Positions 55,937 through 64,000 of a stretch of 64,000 bases of DNA are shown in pieces (within the stretch, counting starts at the first letter, position 1; each line of letters starts with the position of its first letter). The position numbers were made by a program, and so were the translations under genes. The notes beneath the pieces were generated by a model. The model saw nothing but the letters and a program-made list of their open reading frames with translations. It made no database searches and was not told the origin of the DNA. Source of the DNA: Microbulbifer okhotskensis (lineage in GTDB: Bacteria; Pseudomonadota; Gammaproteobacteria; Pseudomonadales; Cellvibrionaceae); NCBI RefSeq assembly GCF_023895975.1, contig NZ_JALBWM010000015.1:1-64000 (forward strand), in the 5' to 3' direction.

Positions 55937-57199
55937 TTGAAACAGCTTCGCGCAATTCGCGGTATGAACGACCTGCTGCCGGGACAATCTCCGGCCTGGC
56001 AGTACGTGGAAGCCACCCTGAGCGAACTCTCTAGCCGCTATGGCTATAGTGAAATTCGCATGCCCTATTTGGAGGCGACCCAGCTATTTTGCCGGGCGGT
56101 GGGTGAAGCCACTGATATTGTTGAGAAGGAAATGTATACCTTCGACGACAAGAGCGGCGGTAGCGTCACTCTGCGTCCCGAGGGCACTGCTGGAACCGTG
56201 CGTGCGGCCATTCAGAACAATTTGTTGATTCAGCCCCAGCGCCTGTGGTATTTCGGCCCCATGTTCCGCTACGAGCGCCCTCAGAAGGGTCGCCTGCGTC
56301 AGTTCCACCAGTTTGGTGTCGAGGTGTTCGGTATTGAAGGCCCGGATATTGATGCGGAAATTTTGGTGATGACCGCACGCCTGTGGCACCAATTGGGAAT
56401 CAGCGATCATGTCACACTGCAGCTCAACTCCCTGGGTAACTCAGAGAGCCGTGCGGCCTATCGCGACGCACTGGTCGCTTATCTGAGCGAGCGCCGTGAC
56501 CAGCTCGACGAGGATAGCCAGCGTCGCCTGGAACGCAATCCGCTGCGAATTCTCGACAGTAAAAATGAGCAAACCCAGGAACTGCTGGCAAGCGCGCCCA
56601 GTCTACTAGATTTCCTTGATGAGGAATCCGCTGCCCATTTTAGCCAGCTGAAGGCATTATTGGACGGGGCCGGCGTTAAGTACGAGATTAACCCCAAGCT
56701 GGTACGAGGTCTCGACTACTACGGAAAAACAGTTTTTGAATGGGTGACCGACAGTCTCGGTGCTCAGGGCACCGTGTGTGCTGGTGGCCGCTACGATGGT
56801 CTGGTGGAGCAAATGGGTGGCAAGTCTACCCCGGCAGTGGGCTTTGGCCTGGGTGTTGAACGCCTGGTATTGATGCTGGAAACCCTGCAGGTGCTGCCGG
56901 AAGCTCTGTCGCAGCAGGTAGATGCCTACCTGGTTGCGGTGGGTGATGTACAATCAGCCGCCCTGATGGCTGCCGAGCAATTGCGCGATGAGCTGCCCTG
57001 GTTGCGCCTGCAGGCGCACTGCGGCGGAGGAAGCTTTAAGAGCCAGATGAAGAAGGCGGATAAAAGCGGCGCCGATTACGCATTGATTATTGGAGAAGAT
57101 GAGGCCGCTATTGGTCAGATAACGCTGAAGCACCTGCGTTCTGACCAACAACAGCAAACCCTTGCACCGAAAGACCTGGCAGTATTACTGCAAGGTTGA
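55937..57199 (+). CDS. hisS: histidyl-tRNA synthetase
   Basis: A class II aminoacyl-tRNA synthetase of 420 residues. Motif 2 is in [12 protein letters not shown] and [21 protein letters not shown]; the histidine signatures are [15 protein letters not shown] and [15 protein letters not shown]. The C-terminal anticodon domain follows. The start is TTG at 55937 with AAGGA six bases upstream and gives the usual [15 protein letters not shown]. Confidence 0.97.
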   Translation: MKQLRAIRGMNDLLPGQSPAWQYVEATLSELSSRYGYSEIRMPYLEATQLFCRAVGEATDIVEKEMYTFDDKSGGSVTLRPEGTAGTVRAAIQNNLLIQPQRLWYFGPMFRYERPQKGRLRQFHQFGVEVFGIEGPDIDAEILVMTARLWHQLGISDHVTLQLNSLGNSESRAAYRDALVAYLSERRDQLDEDSQRRLERNPLRILDSKNEQTQELLASAPSLLDFLDEESAAHFSQLKALLDGAGVKYEINPKLVRGLDYYGKTVFEWVTDSLGAQGTVCAGGRYDGLVEQMGGKSTPAVGFGLGVERLVLMLETLQVLPEALSQQVDAYLVAVGDVQSAALMAAEQLRDELPWLRLQAHCGGGSFKSQMKKADKSGADYALIIGEDEAAIGQITLKHLRSDQQQQTLAPKDLAVLLQG

Positions 57200-57274
57200 A
57201 GCAAACACTGAGGGAGGCGGGGGCGGAGACCTCTGCCGTGAAAGTTAGAAACCACAGGAAAGGCGATTTACTCA

Positions 57275-57982
57275 ATGTCTGAGCATCTTACTGAACAAGA
57301 ACAAATAGAAACGCTGAAGCGCTGGTGGGCGGAAAACGGCAAGGGCATCTTGACTGGTGTGGCGCTGGCCCTGGCGGGTTACTTTGGCTATCAATGGTGG
57401 CAGGGTGACCAGCGCAGCAAAGCTGAAGCGGCCTCTGACCTGTACCAGACTTTCGTAGAAGCTGCTTCCGCCAACAACAATCAGCCTGACAATAAACAGC
57501 TCACCACCGCAAAAAATGTGGCGGAGCAGCTGAAAGAGGATTTTACCAAGCGTATCTACGCCAGCCAGGCGGCGCTGCGTCTCGCTGCGATTGCGGCAGA
57601 GAGCAACGACCTGGAAACTGCCCAGCAGCAGCTGCAGTGGGCGATCGACAATACCGATGAGACCAGTTTGGAACTGCTTGCCAAGCGTCGTCTCGCCGCA
57701 GTGTTGGCCGCTCGCGGCAAACCTGATGATGCGCTGAAATTACTGGAGGGCACAATTCCTCCGGCCTTTGCAGCGCTTTATTCCGAGACCCGTGGTGATA
57801 TTCTCAAGCAAAAAGGTGATAGTGCTGGTGCTCGTGCTGCCTATGAGCAGGCACTGAGTGAGCTATTGCCAGAGCAAGCGGGTAGTACCCAGCTCTTGCG
57901 CCTGAAGGCCGACAGCCTGGCGGCAGTTGAGGGTGTTGAAGAACAGAATCAAACTGAGCCTGTATCTGAGGGAGACGAGTGA
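57275..57982 (+). CDS. yfgM: YfgM-type TPR membrane protein
   Basis: A 235-residue protein. A cytosolic acidic start with TEQEQIETLKRWWAENGK precedes one span at about 25-42 (GILTGVALALAGYFGYQWW) and a periplasmic TPR-like region. In E. coli YfgM is an ancillary SecYEG/PpiD-associated factor. It is followed by bamB with a TGATG stop-start overlap, so the two are translationally coupled. Confidence 0.9.
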   Translation: MSEHLTEQEQIETLKRWWAENGKGILTGVALALAGYFGYQWWQGDQRSKAEAASDLYQTFVEAASANNNQPDNKQLTTAKNVAEQLKEDFTKRIYASQAALRLAAIAAESNDLETAQQQLQWAIDNTDETSLELLAKRRLAAVLAARGKPDDALKLLEGTIPPAFAALYSETRGDILKQKGDSAGARAAYEQALSELLPEQAGSTQLLRLKADSLAAVEGVEEQNQTEPVSEGDE

Positions 57983-59145
57983 TGGGATTTCTGAATCGCG
58001 CTGCGGGTCGTACTGCAGCAGTGGCGCTGGCTGTGGCCCTTGCCGCCTGTGCCTCCAATGAAGAGAAGGAAGATGTCGATCCCGTCGAATTGGTAGATAT
58101 CAATTCGACGGTCTCTCTGCAGGAGGTTTGGTCTGCAGATGTGGGAGGGATCGACGAGAAACGCTATGCCATGCTGCAGCCGAGCCTCGCTGGCGGCAGA
58201 ATCGTCGCTGCCAGCAGTGATGGTGATGTGACGGCATTTGATCGCAATACCGGGCAGGCCCTCTGGGAGACTGACCTGGATGTGGATTTGAGTGGCGGTG
58301 TTGGTGTCGGTGATGGCATTGCCGTGGTTTCGGATTACCGGGGCCTTGTCATCGCTGTCGACCTGGATAGTGGTAGCCAGCTCTGGAAGTACCAGGTTTC
58401 TGGTGAAGTGGTTTCCGCCCCCGCCGTGGGTTCTGGCGTGGTGGTTCTGCAAACTGTCGATGGCAAACTGGTCGGGCTCGACGCCGCTAGCGGCGAACAG
58501 TTGTGGAGCCACAATACCAACCTGCCTGTGTTGACCCTGCGCGGTACTGCCGCACCGGTCATCAGTGGCGGCATGGTGATCGCCGGTCTGGATAACGGTA
58601 AGCTCCTGGCGTTGGATGCCCGAGACGGCGTGCAGCGCTGGGAACAGCGTGTGGCTATACCACAGGGCACTGCCGAACTGGAGCGGGTCGTTGATATCGA
58701 CGGTTCCCCAGTTGTGCGCGGCGATCTCGTATTTGCCGCCAGCTATCAGGGGCGTGTTGTTGCCCTGTCGAAAGACAATGGTCGCGGCCTCTGGGCCCGC
58801 GATGCCTCTACCCACCATGAAGTTGCTGTGGGCGGTGGCCATGTTTACCTGAGTGATGCCTCCGGTGGTGTCTACGCCTACAATGTGGGCAGTGGTCAGA
58901 TCGTATGGAACAACAACGAGCTGTTGCGCCGTGAGTTAAGTGGACCCGCTTTCTTCCAGGATGTTGTGGTTGTTGGAGACCTGGAAGGCTACCTGCACGT
59001 GCTTGACCCGAATACCGGGCAGTTTATCGGCCGCGAACAGGTGGATGGTGATGCAATTCGTATCCCCATGTTGGTTGATGACGACCTGATGTTTGTCTTG
59101 TCGGATGACGGCAAGCTGTCGGCACTGCGTCTCGCCGGCTACTGA
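57982..59145 (+). CDS. bamB: outer membrane protein assembly lipoprotein BamB
   Basis: A 387-residue beta-propeller lipoprotein of the BAM complex. Signal peptide and lipobox LAAC (Cys23) are followed by eight PQQ-like repeats (for example ALWETDLDVDLSGGVGV, QLWKYQVSGEVVSAPAVG, GLWARDASTHHEVAVGG). The ATG at 57982 overlaps the yfgM stop; a GTG one codon earlier is possible. A terminator follows before der. Confidence 0.95.
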   Translation: MGFLNRAAGRTAAVALAVALAACASNEEKEDVDPVELVDINSTVSLQEVWSADVGGIDEKRYAMLQPSLAGGRIVAASSDGDVTAFDRNTGQALWETDLDVDLSGGVGVGDGIAVVSDYRGLVIAVDLDSGSQLWKYQVSGEVVSAPAVGSGVVVLQTVDGKLVGLDAASGEQLWSHNTNLPVLTLRGTAAPVISGGMVIAGLDNGKLLALDARDGVQRWEQRVAIPQGTAELERVVDIDGSPVVRGDLVFAASYQGRVVALSKDNGRGLWARDASTHHEVAVGGGHVYLSDASGGVYAYNVGSGQIVWNNNELLRRELSGPAFFQDVVVVGDLEGYLHVLDPNTGQFIGREQVDGDAIRIPMLVDDDLMFVLSDDGKLSALRLAGY

Positions 59146-59239
59146 ATAACCGCACCCTATTACAAAGGCGGACAGGCTGTCCGCCGTAGGGCTCGAAAGG
59201 GCTCGCATAAGGAGCCTGCACTGCAGGTGAATTGAAATC

Positions 59240-59270
59240 GCCCGCCTCGCGCGGGCTTTTGTATTTTTTT
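59240..59270 (+). terminator. Rho-independent terminator between bamB and der
   Basis: Stem GCCCGC (59240-59245) and GCGGGC (59251-59256) with loop CTCGC, followed by TTTTGTATTTTTTT. der starts only 24 nt after the T run, so either read-through or a promoter upstream within the hairpin region must feed der. A separate 9-bp hairpin (59167-59185) precedes it. Confidence 0.75.
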
Positions 59271-59293
59271 ATTCGGCTAAAACCAGAATTTGT

Positions 59294-60688
59294 ATGCTGC
59301 CAGTAATTGCCCTGGTCGGGCGCCCCAATGTGGGCAAATCCACACTTTTTAATCGATTGACCAAAAGCCGCGATGCTTTGGTTGCTAACTATGCCGGGCT
59401 TACCCGCGACCGCAAATACGGCGAGGCGGACATTGACGGACATAAACTTTTACTCATCGATACCGGTGGTATTTCCGGTGGCGAAGAGGGTATTGATGCG
59501 GCGATGGCTGAGCAGTCTATGCTGGCTATCGAAGAAGCGGACATTGTACTTTTTCTTGTCGATAGTCGTGCGGGCTTGACCCCTGCCGATGAGATGATCG
59601 CCAAGCGGCTGCGCATTCGCTCCAAGCCCACCCTGCTGGTGGCCAACAAAGTTGATGGAGTAAATCCGGATATTGCCCTGGCACCTTTCTACGAGCTGGG
59701 GATCGGTGAGCTTTTCCCAACCACAGCGACCCATGGTCGCGGCGTTCGCACCCTGATGCAGCGAGTGGTGGAAGGTTTGCCGGAGCAGGCGGTTGAAGAG
59801 GAGGCCGAGGGAGCTACCGGGATTAAGATCGGTATCGTTGGGCGTCCCAATGTGGGGAAATCCACGCTGGTTAACCGCCTTCTGGGTGAAGACCGGGTCG
59901 TCGTGTACGACGAGCCTGGCACCACTCGAGACAGCGTCTATATCAACTACGAGCGGGATGAAAAGCCCTACACCCTGATCGATACCGCCGGGATTCGCCG
60001 ACGTAAGAATATTAAGGAATCGGTGGAGAAGTTCTCCATCGTGAAAACCTTGCAGGCGGTGGAAGACGCCAATGTGGTCGTGCTGGTAATCGATGCCCGC
60101 GAGGGTCTGGTAGATCAGGATATGCACCTGATGGGCAGCGTGATCCAAGCAGGGCGTGCCTTGGTAGTCGCCCTGAACAAGTGGGACGGGCTGGAAGCGG
60201 AGCACCGCGACTATGTAAAGGCTGAGTTGGAGCGCCGACTGCGCTTTGTCGATTTTGCCGATGTGCACTTTATTTCTGCACTGCACGGTACGGGTGTGGG
60301 TCATTTGTATGAGTCCATCGAGGCTGCCTACCAGAGTGCAACCGACAAACTCTCCACTAACCACTTGACCCGTATTCTGCAGTGGGCAGTTAGTGAGCAC
60401 CAACCACCATTGGTACACGGTCACCGCATCAAGTTGCGTTACGCTCACGCTGGCGGACAAAACCCGCCGGTGATTGTGATTCACGGCAACCAGACTGAGC
60501 AGGTGCCCTCGCACTATGTACGCTACCTGGAGAAAACTTTCAGGAAAGCACTGGAACTGCAAGGCACTCCGGTAAAAATTGAGTTCCGAACGGGCTCCAA
60601 TCCCTACGCGGACAAAAAGAACAAGTTGAGTGACCGACAGAAGGCCAAGAAGCGCCGCCTGATGAAGTTTGTGAAAAAGAAGAAATAA
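59294..60688 (+). CDS. der: ribosome-assembly GTPase Der (EngA)
   Basis: A 464-residue protein with two tandem Era-like GTPase domains: GRPNVGKST at 9-17 and again near 183. Each has its DTGG/DTAG switch and NKVD/NKWD specificity motifs, and a KH-like C-terminal domain follows. It acts in 50S subunit maturation. No good ribosome binding site precedes the ATG, and the upstream terminator is very close. Confidence 0.97.
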   Translation: MLPVIALVGRPNVGKSTLFNRLTKSRDALVANYAGLTRDRKYGEADIDGHKLLLIDTGGISGGEEGIDAAMAEQSMLAIEEADIVLFLVDSRAGLTPADEMIAKRLRIRSKPTLLVANKVDGVNPDIALAPFYELGIGELFPTTATHGRGVRTLMQRVVEGLPEQAVEEEAEGATGIKIGIVGRPNVGKSTLVNRLLGEDRVVVYDEPGTTRDSVYINYERDEKPYTLIDTAGIRRRKNIKESVEKFSIVKTLQAVEDANVVVLVIDAREGLVDQDMHLMGSVIQAGRALVVALNKWDGLEAEHRDYVKAELERRLRFVDFADVHFISALHGTGVGHLYESIEAAYQSATDKLSTNHLTRILQWAVSEHQPPLVHGHRIKLRYAHAGGQNPPVIVIHGNQTEQVPSHYVRYLEKTFRKALELQGTPVKIEFRTGSNPYADKKNKLSDRQKAKKRRLMKFVKKKK

Positions 60689-60880
60689 GCGAAGGCAGCA
60701 GATGTTGCCAGCCAACTGACGGCGGAGTCTGTCGGTTGGCAAAGTTGTCTAATATGCTGCAGCTTTTGATCGGTTGAAATCCCACAGGCAGTAGGCCTCG
60801 CGGGAATAAATCGCGGTTAATATCGTAGTCAGTGATCCCGTTTGCGGCGGGGCCAGGGAAGACACCACAAGGAGAGTACG

Positions 60881-62344
60881 ATGCTGAAGCTGACAAATCC
60901 TGCGCTATTACGCAGTCAGTCCTACATTAATGGCCAATGGATCGACGCTGATTCTGGAGCCACCTTCGATGTGCTGGACCCCGCAACGGGCAAAGTGGTT
61001 GCCAGTATCGCCGACTTGGGGGCGAATGAAACCCGCCGAGCAATTGAAGCGGCCCATCAAGCCTGGCCCAGTTGGCGGGATACCACGGTCAAAGAGCGAG
61101 CTAAAATTCTCAGCCGCTGGTACGACCTGATTATTGCCAATGTCGATGATCTCGCCGCTATTTTAACGGCGGAGCAGGGCAAGCCCCTGACTGAAGCCAA
61201 AACTGAAATTATCTATGGCGCCAACTATGTCGAGTGGTTTTCTGAAGAGGCCAAACGCATATATGGCGATATCATAAGTCCGCCTTCAAATGACAAGCGC
61301 CTGCTGGTGATCAAGCAATCAGTGGGTGTGGCTTGCTCAGTGACACCGTGGAATTTCCCCAGTGCGATGATTGCACGCAAAATGGCACCGGCGATTGCCG
61401 CAGGGTGCCCCTTTATCGCCAAGCCCGCTTCGGAAACCCCGTTATCCGCATTGGCGCTGGCGGTGCTCGCTGAAGAGGCAGGTGTACCCGCTGGTGTATT
61501 CAATATTGTCGCCGGAGAAAAAGCACCGGCGATTGGTGCTGAAATGACATCCAATCCCATGGTGCGCAAATTTACTTTTACCGGTTCCACTGCAGTCGGT
61601 AAATTGCTGCAAGCGCAGTGTGCGGCAACCATGAAAAAGACCTCGATGGAATTGGGCGGCAATGCGCCGTTTATCGTTTTCGATGATGCAGATATTGATG
61701 AAGCGGTTAAAGGCGCAATTGTGTGTAAATACCGTAACGCGGGTCAGACTTGCGTTTGCGCCAATCGTATTTTTGTACAGGAAGGCGTTTACGAAGAATT
61801 TGCACAGAAATTTTCTGAAGCAGCTAACAAGCTGTCTTTGGGTAATGGCTTTGACAGCGGTATTGATGTAGGACCCATGATTACCACGAAAGCGGTGAAA
61901 AAAACCGAATCTCTGGTGGAAGATGCCATTCAAAAAGGGGCGAAAACTCTGGTTGCAGGGGGCCCCAGCACAATGGGAGAGTGTTTTTATTCTCCTGTGG
62001 TTCTGGGGAATACGACCGACCAAATGAAACTCTTTAAAGAGGAAATTTTTGGCCCGGTGGCTCCACTGTATAAATTTTCCAGCGAAGAAGAGGCCATTCG
62101 AATGGCCAACGATACAGAGTTTGGCTTGGCTTCTTATTTTTACGCGCGGGATATTGGCCGTATCTGGCGTGTTGCCGAGGGTCTCGAATACGGTATGGTG
62201 GGTATCAATGAAGGTATTATTTCCAATGAACGGGCGCCTTTCGGCGGTGTAAAAGAGTCCGGCCAGGGACGTGAGGGCTCCAGGTACGGTCTTGAAGACT
62301 ACCTGGAAATCAAATACCTGTGTATCGGCGGCATTGATAAATAG
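60881..62344 (+). CDS. gabD: NAD(P)-dependent succinate-semialdehyde dehydrogenase
   Basis: A 487-residue aldehyde dehydrogenase of the GabD group. TPWNFP precedes the Rossmann part, with FTGSTAVGK, catalytic Glu in MELGGNAPFIVFDDAD and catalytic Cys in GQTCVCANR (about 288). The N-terminus LLRSQSYINGQWIDADSG is typical of GabD. It oxidises succinate semialdehyde to succinate in GABA breakdown. The ATG at 60881 has AAGGAGAG upstream. No GABA transaminase gene is adjacent, so a related semialdehyde substrate remains possible. Confidence 0.92.
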   Translation: MLKLTNPALLRSQSYINGQWIDADSGATFDVLDPATGKVVASIADLGANETRRAIEAAHQAWPSWRDTTVKERAKILSRWYDLIIANVDDLAAILTAEQGKPLTEAKTEIIYGANYVEWFSEEAKRIYGDIISPPSNDKRLLVIKQSVGVACSVTPWNFPSAMIARKMAPAIAAGCPFIAKPASETPLSALALAVLAEEAGVPAGVFNIVAGEKAPAIGAEMTSNPMVRKFTFTGSTAVGKLLQAQCAATMKKTSMELGGNAPFIVFDDADIDEAVKGAIVCKYRNAGQTCVCANRIFVQEGVYEEFAQKFSEAANKLSLGNGFDSGIDVGPMITTKAVKKTESLVEDAIQKGAKTLVAGGPSTMGECFYSPVVLGNTTDQMKLFKEEIFGPVAPLYKFSSEEEAIRMANDTEFGLASYFYARDIGRIWRVAEGLEYGMVGINEGIISNERAPFGGVKESGQGREGSRYGLEDYLEIKYLCIGGIDK

Positions 62345-62369
62345 TTAATAAGAAGTGTTTGGGATTTAG

Positions 62370-63053
62370 ATGGTTGTAGAGCCTATTGCGCGGGTGCATT
62401 CCTGCTTCGGCGAAAAGTTTGGGGTACCGCGTCAACCCCTGCTGGCCGATGCCAGCCGAGCCAGTATCGAATTATTACCACCGATGGACACAGAGGACGC
62501 AGTTGCAGGGTTGGAGCAGCACAGTCATATCTGGGTGGTTTTTCAATTCCATCAGGCCGCAGGCCAGTGGTCCGCCAAAGTGCGGCCCCCGAGGCTGGGA
62601 GGCAATAAGAAATTGGGTGTATTGGCCACCCGCTCACCATTTCGCCCGAATAATATTGGCCTATCGGTTGTGCGTCTTCTGGAAGTGCGAACGGCACCCA
62701 AGATAGAGCTGATTGTTGCCGGGGCAGATTTGGTGGATGGAACGCCGGTACTGGATATCAAGCCGTATATCCCCTATGCCGATGCACTTACAGATGCACA
62801 AAGCGAATTTGCCAGTGCGGCCCCGCAGCCTATGCCTGTCACCATTCCCAAGCCAATTCTCACACAGGCCAAAGCCTACCGCGATAACTGGGGTACCGAC
62901 CTTCCACGTCTTATAGACCAAGTGCTGTCCCAGGATCCAAGGCCCGCGTACCAAAAAATGGATCAACAGCGCATCTACGGCATGCAACTCTGCGGGTTCA
63001 ACCTGCGCTGGCGATACTCCGATACTGGCGTCGAAGTAGTAGCACTAGAGTAG
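62370..63053 (+). CDS. trmO: tRNA (adenine37-N6)-methyltransferase TrmO
   Basis: A 227-residue TsaA/VirR-like fold enzyme that methylates N6 of t6A37 in tRNA-Thr using SAM. Family motifs are PIARVHSCFGEKFGVPRQPLL, LEQHSHIWVVFQFH and RPPRLGGNKKLGVLATRSPFRPNNIGLSVVRL, and the C-terminal DPRPAYQ typical of the long form. It is close behind gabD (25 nt) and may be co-transcribed. Confidence 0.93.
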   Translation: MVVEPIARVHSCFGEKFGVPRQPLLADASRASIELLPPMDTEDAVAGLEQHSHIWVVFQFHQAAGQWSAKVRPPRLGGNKKLGVLATRSPFRPNNIGLSVVRLLEVRTAPKIELIVAGADLVDGTPVLDIKPYIPYADALTDAQSEFASAAPQPMPVTIPKPILTQAKAYRDNWGTDLPRLIDQVLSQDPRPAYQKMDQQRIYGMQLCGFNLRWRYSDTGVEVVALE

Positions 63054-63070
63054 CCTCGACTCCGATCCTC

Positions 63071-63096
63071 GTCATTCCGGCGAAAGCCGGAATCCA
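63071..63096. repeat. REP-like palindrome
   Basis: ATTCCGGC (63074-63081), GAAA loop, GCCGGAAT (63086-63093), embedded in GTC...CCAG. The whole resembles the dispersed 'GTCATTCC..GAAA..GGAATCCAG' palindromes found in many proteobacteria and the dRS3-type repeats of Neisseria. It lies 17 nt after the trmO stop. Confidence 0.6.
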
Positions 63097-63229
63097 GCTC
63101 CCCAATCCAAAATCACCTAATACCGTTTATAGGGGGGTACGGATATGTCATCCATTTTCATGGAAAATACAATTTCCCAAGTGATGCCAATCGCCTACAA
63201 ATACATATAACTTATCTAAGGGCGAGTTT

Positions 63230-64000
63230 ATGCCGCTACGTGAATCTTTTAACTATCAAGGACTCGATGCAATTCGGGTTGGCCGAATTAATATGGGGGT
63301 AAATACAACCTTCATAGTTTATCGTCTCAATGGAACACTGATCGACACAGGCCCCAGCAATCAGTGGAAGTATGTTAAGCCATTCGTTCAAAATACACAC
63401 TTGGAGCAATTACTGCTCACTCATCATCATGAGGATCACAGCGGCAACGCAGGCGCGATCCACGAGCTTACAGGGGTGCAGGCTGCCGCCCCAGACCTCA
63501 CTATTGGAATATTAGAAAGGGGATTCCGTATCCCTCCCATGCAAAAATTTTTCTGGGGAACAGCCGGAAAAGCCGAAGTGGCGCCTCTGCCAGAAGATCT
63601 TCGTATTGGACGAGAGGAAGTGGTACCGCTATTCAGTCCGGGTCATGCGAAAGATATGACCTGCTATCTACTGCCCGAACGCGGCTGGTTGTTCAGTGCG
63701 GATCTATATATTGCCAATTACCTGAAATTTCTGCGTATTGATGAGCATATACCGACCCTGCTAAACAGTATCAAGAGAGTGCTGGACTGTTCTTTTGACG
63801 TTATCCTCTGTCCGCACAGGGGCGTCGTTGAGGATGGCTGGCAGCAGTTGAATAAAAAATATGAATACTTGTTGAACCTCACCGGAGAAGCGCAGGTGTT
63901 ACAAGAGCAGGGTCTGCCATTAGAACAGATAACCCAACGGCTCCTGGGGAAAGAGGGATTGCTCAGTATCATGACCGGCTATAATTTTTGCAAAAGAAAT
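63230..64000 (+). CDS. metallo-beta-lactamase-fold hydrolase (3' end cut by window)
   Basis: The first 257 codons of an open frame that runs off the window. Zn-binding motifs of the fold are present: THHHEDHSGN (about residues 64-73), the third metal His in SPGHAKDM, FSADLY with the bridging Asp, and CPHRG. The N-terminal strand region MGVNTTFIVYRLNGTLIDTGP is typical. The C-terminal part may be a helical winged-helix-like extension, as in LACTB2/GloB-like hydrolases. The substrate is unknown. Confidence 0.85.
   Translation, partial: MPLRESFNYQGLDAIRVGRINMGVNTTFIVYRLNGTLIDTGPSNQWKYVKPFVQNTHLEQLLLTHHHEDHSGNAGAIHELTGVQAAAPDLTIGILERGFRIPPMQKFFWGTAGKAEVAPLPEDLRIGREEVVPLFSPGHAKDMTCYLLPERGWLFSADLYIANYLKFLRIDEHIPTLLNSIKRVLDCSFDVILCPHRGVVEDGWQQLNKKYEYLLNLTGEAQVLQEQGLPLEQITQRLLGKEGLLSIMTGYNFCKRN

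Noticed and set aside
57949..58842. 297-codon open frame opposite bamB
   Set aside because: Shadow of the repeated beta-propeller codons; no start signal or family.
59450..60742. 430-codon open frame opposite der
   Set aside because: Shadow of the certain der gene on the other strand.

Overview
The window reads as a chromosomal segment of a free-living, probably marine gammaproteobacterium. Gene content and order fit the Cellvibrionales, for example a Microbulbifer-like organism. This is inference from synteny (suhB-trmJ-iscRSUA-hscBA-fdx-iscX-ndk-rlmN and pilF-rodZ-ispG-hisS-yfgM-bamB-der), from families common in that group (DUF3549, YqcC, Asp-rich secreted lipoproteins) and from moderate GC. 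No rRNA, tRNA, CRISPR array, insertion sequence or prophage was recognised.

Layout. 1-5.9 kb: a zinc-ribbon protein, a solitary gcvP, and a divergent alpha/beta-hydrolase/TetR pair with three operator-like repeats between them. 6-12.4 kb: a lipoprotein related to nucleoside hydrolases, an RmlD-like reductase, a DUF1266/J-domain-TPR pair and a tiny Lys-rich membrane protein. 12.8-25 kb: argS, sbcB, pyrB, nfeD plus slipin, pgi, a small lipoprotein, DUF3549 and an NhaC antiporter carrying an 11-G tract. 25-32.6 kb: an acyltransferase, dinG, yqcC, and a three-gene set of retropepsin-like lipoprotein, inactive transglutaminase/7TM protein and RimK-like ATP-grasp ligase. 32.6-38.2 kb: an accessory region with an intact fatty acid desaturase, an ancient tandem duplication holding a decayed desaturase and a decayed histidine-kinase start, and an intact hybrid histidine kinase with a degenerate receiver. 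38.2-47.7 kb: suhB (opposite strand), trmJ, the full isc operon, ndk and rlmN. 47.7-52.6 kb: two paralogous diheme cytochrome c peroxidase-like lipoproteins, the first frameshifted, sitting between rlmN and pilF. 52.9-64 kb: pilF, rodZ, ispG, hisS, yfgM, bamB, der, gabD, trmO and the start of a metallo-beta-lactamase-fold gene cut by the window end.

The most interesting signal is not a protein. Both copies of the 34-36 kb duplication carry a GG-N10-GC element of sigma-54 type. Each is followed by a 73-nt block that matches the other copy without gaps at 65 of 73 positions by hand count, while the surrounding non-coding DNA has diverged much more. In the copy next to the intact histidine kinase the block ends in a strong Rho-independent terminator. 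I read this as a candidate sigma-54-dependent small RNA of about 125 nt, or a sigma-54-driven attenuated leader for the kinase.

Other points of note are homopolymer tracts in two coding regions (NhaC and the first peroxidase), a hexanucleotide repeat encoding an Asp-Thr linker, a nucleoside-hydrolase relative that lacks the catalytic His, and a probable attenuator inside the isc operon between iscA and hscB. Motif positions were counted by hand. Assignments rest on family knowledge, not on database searches.
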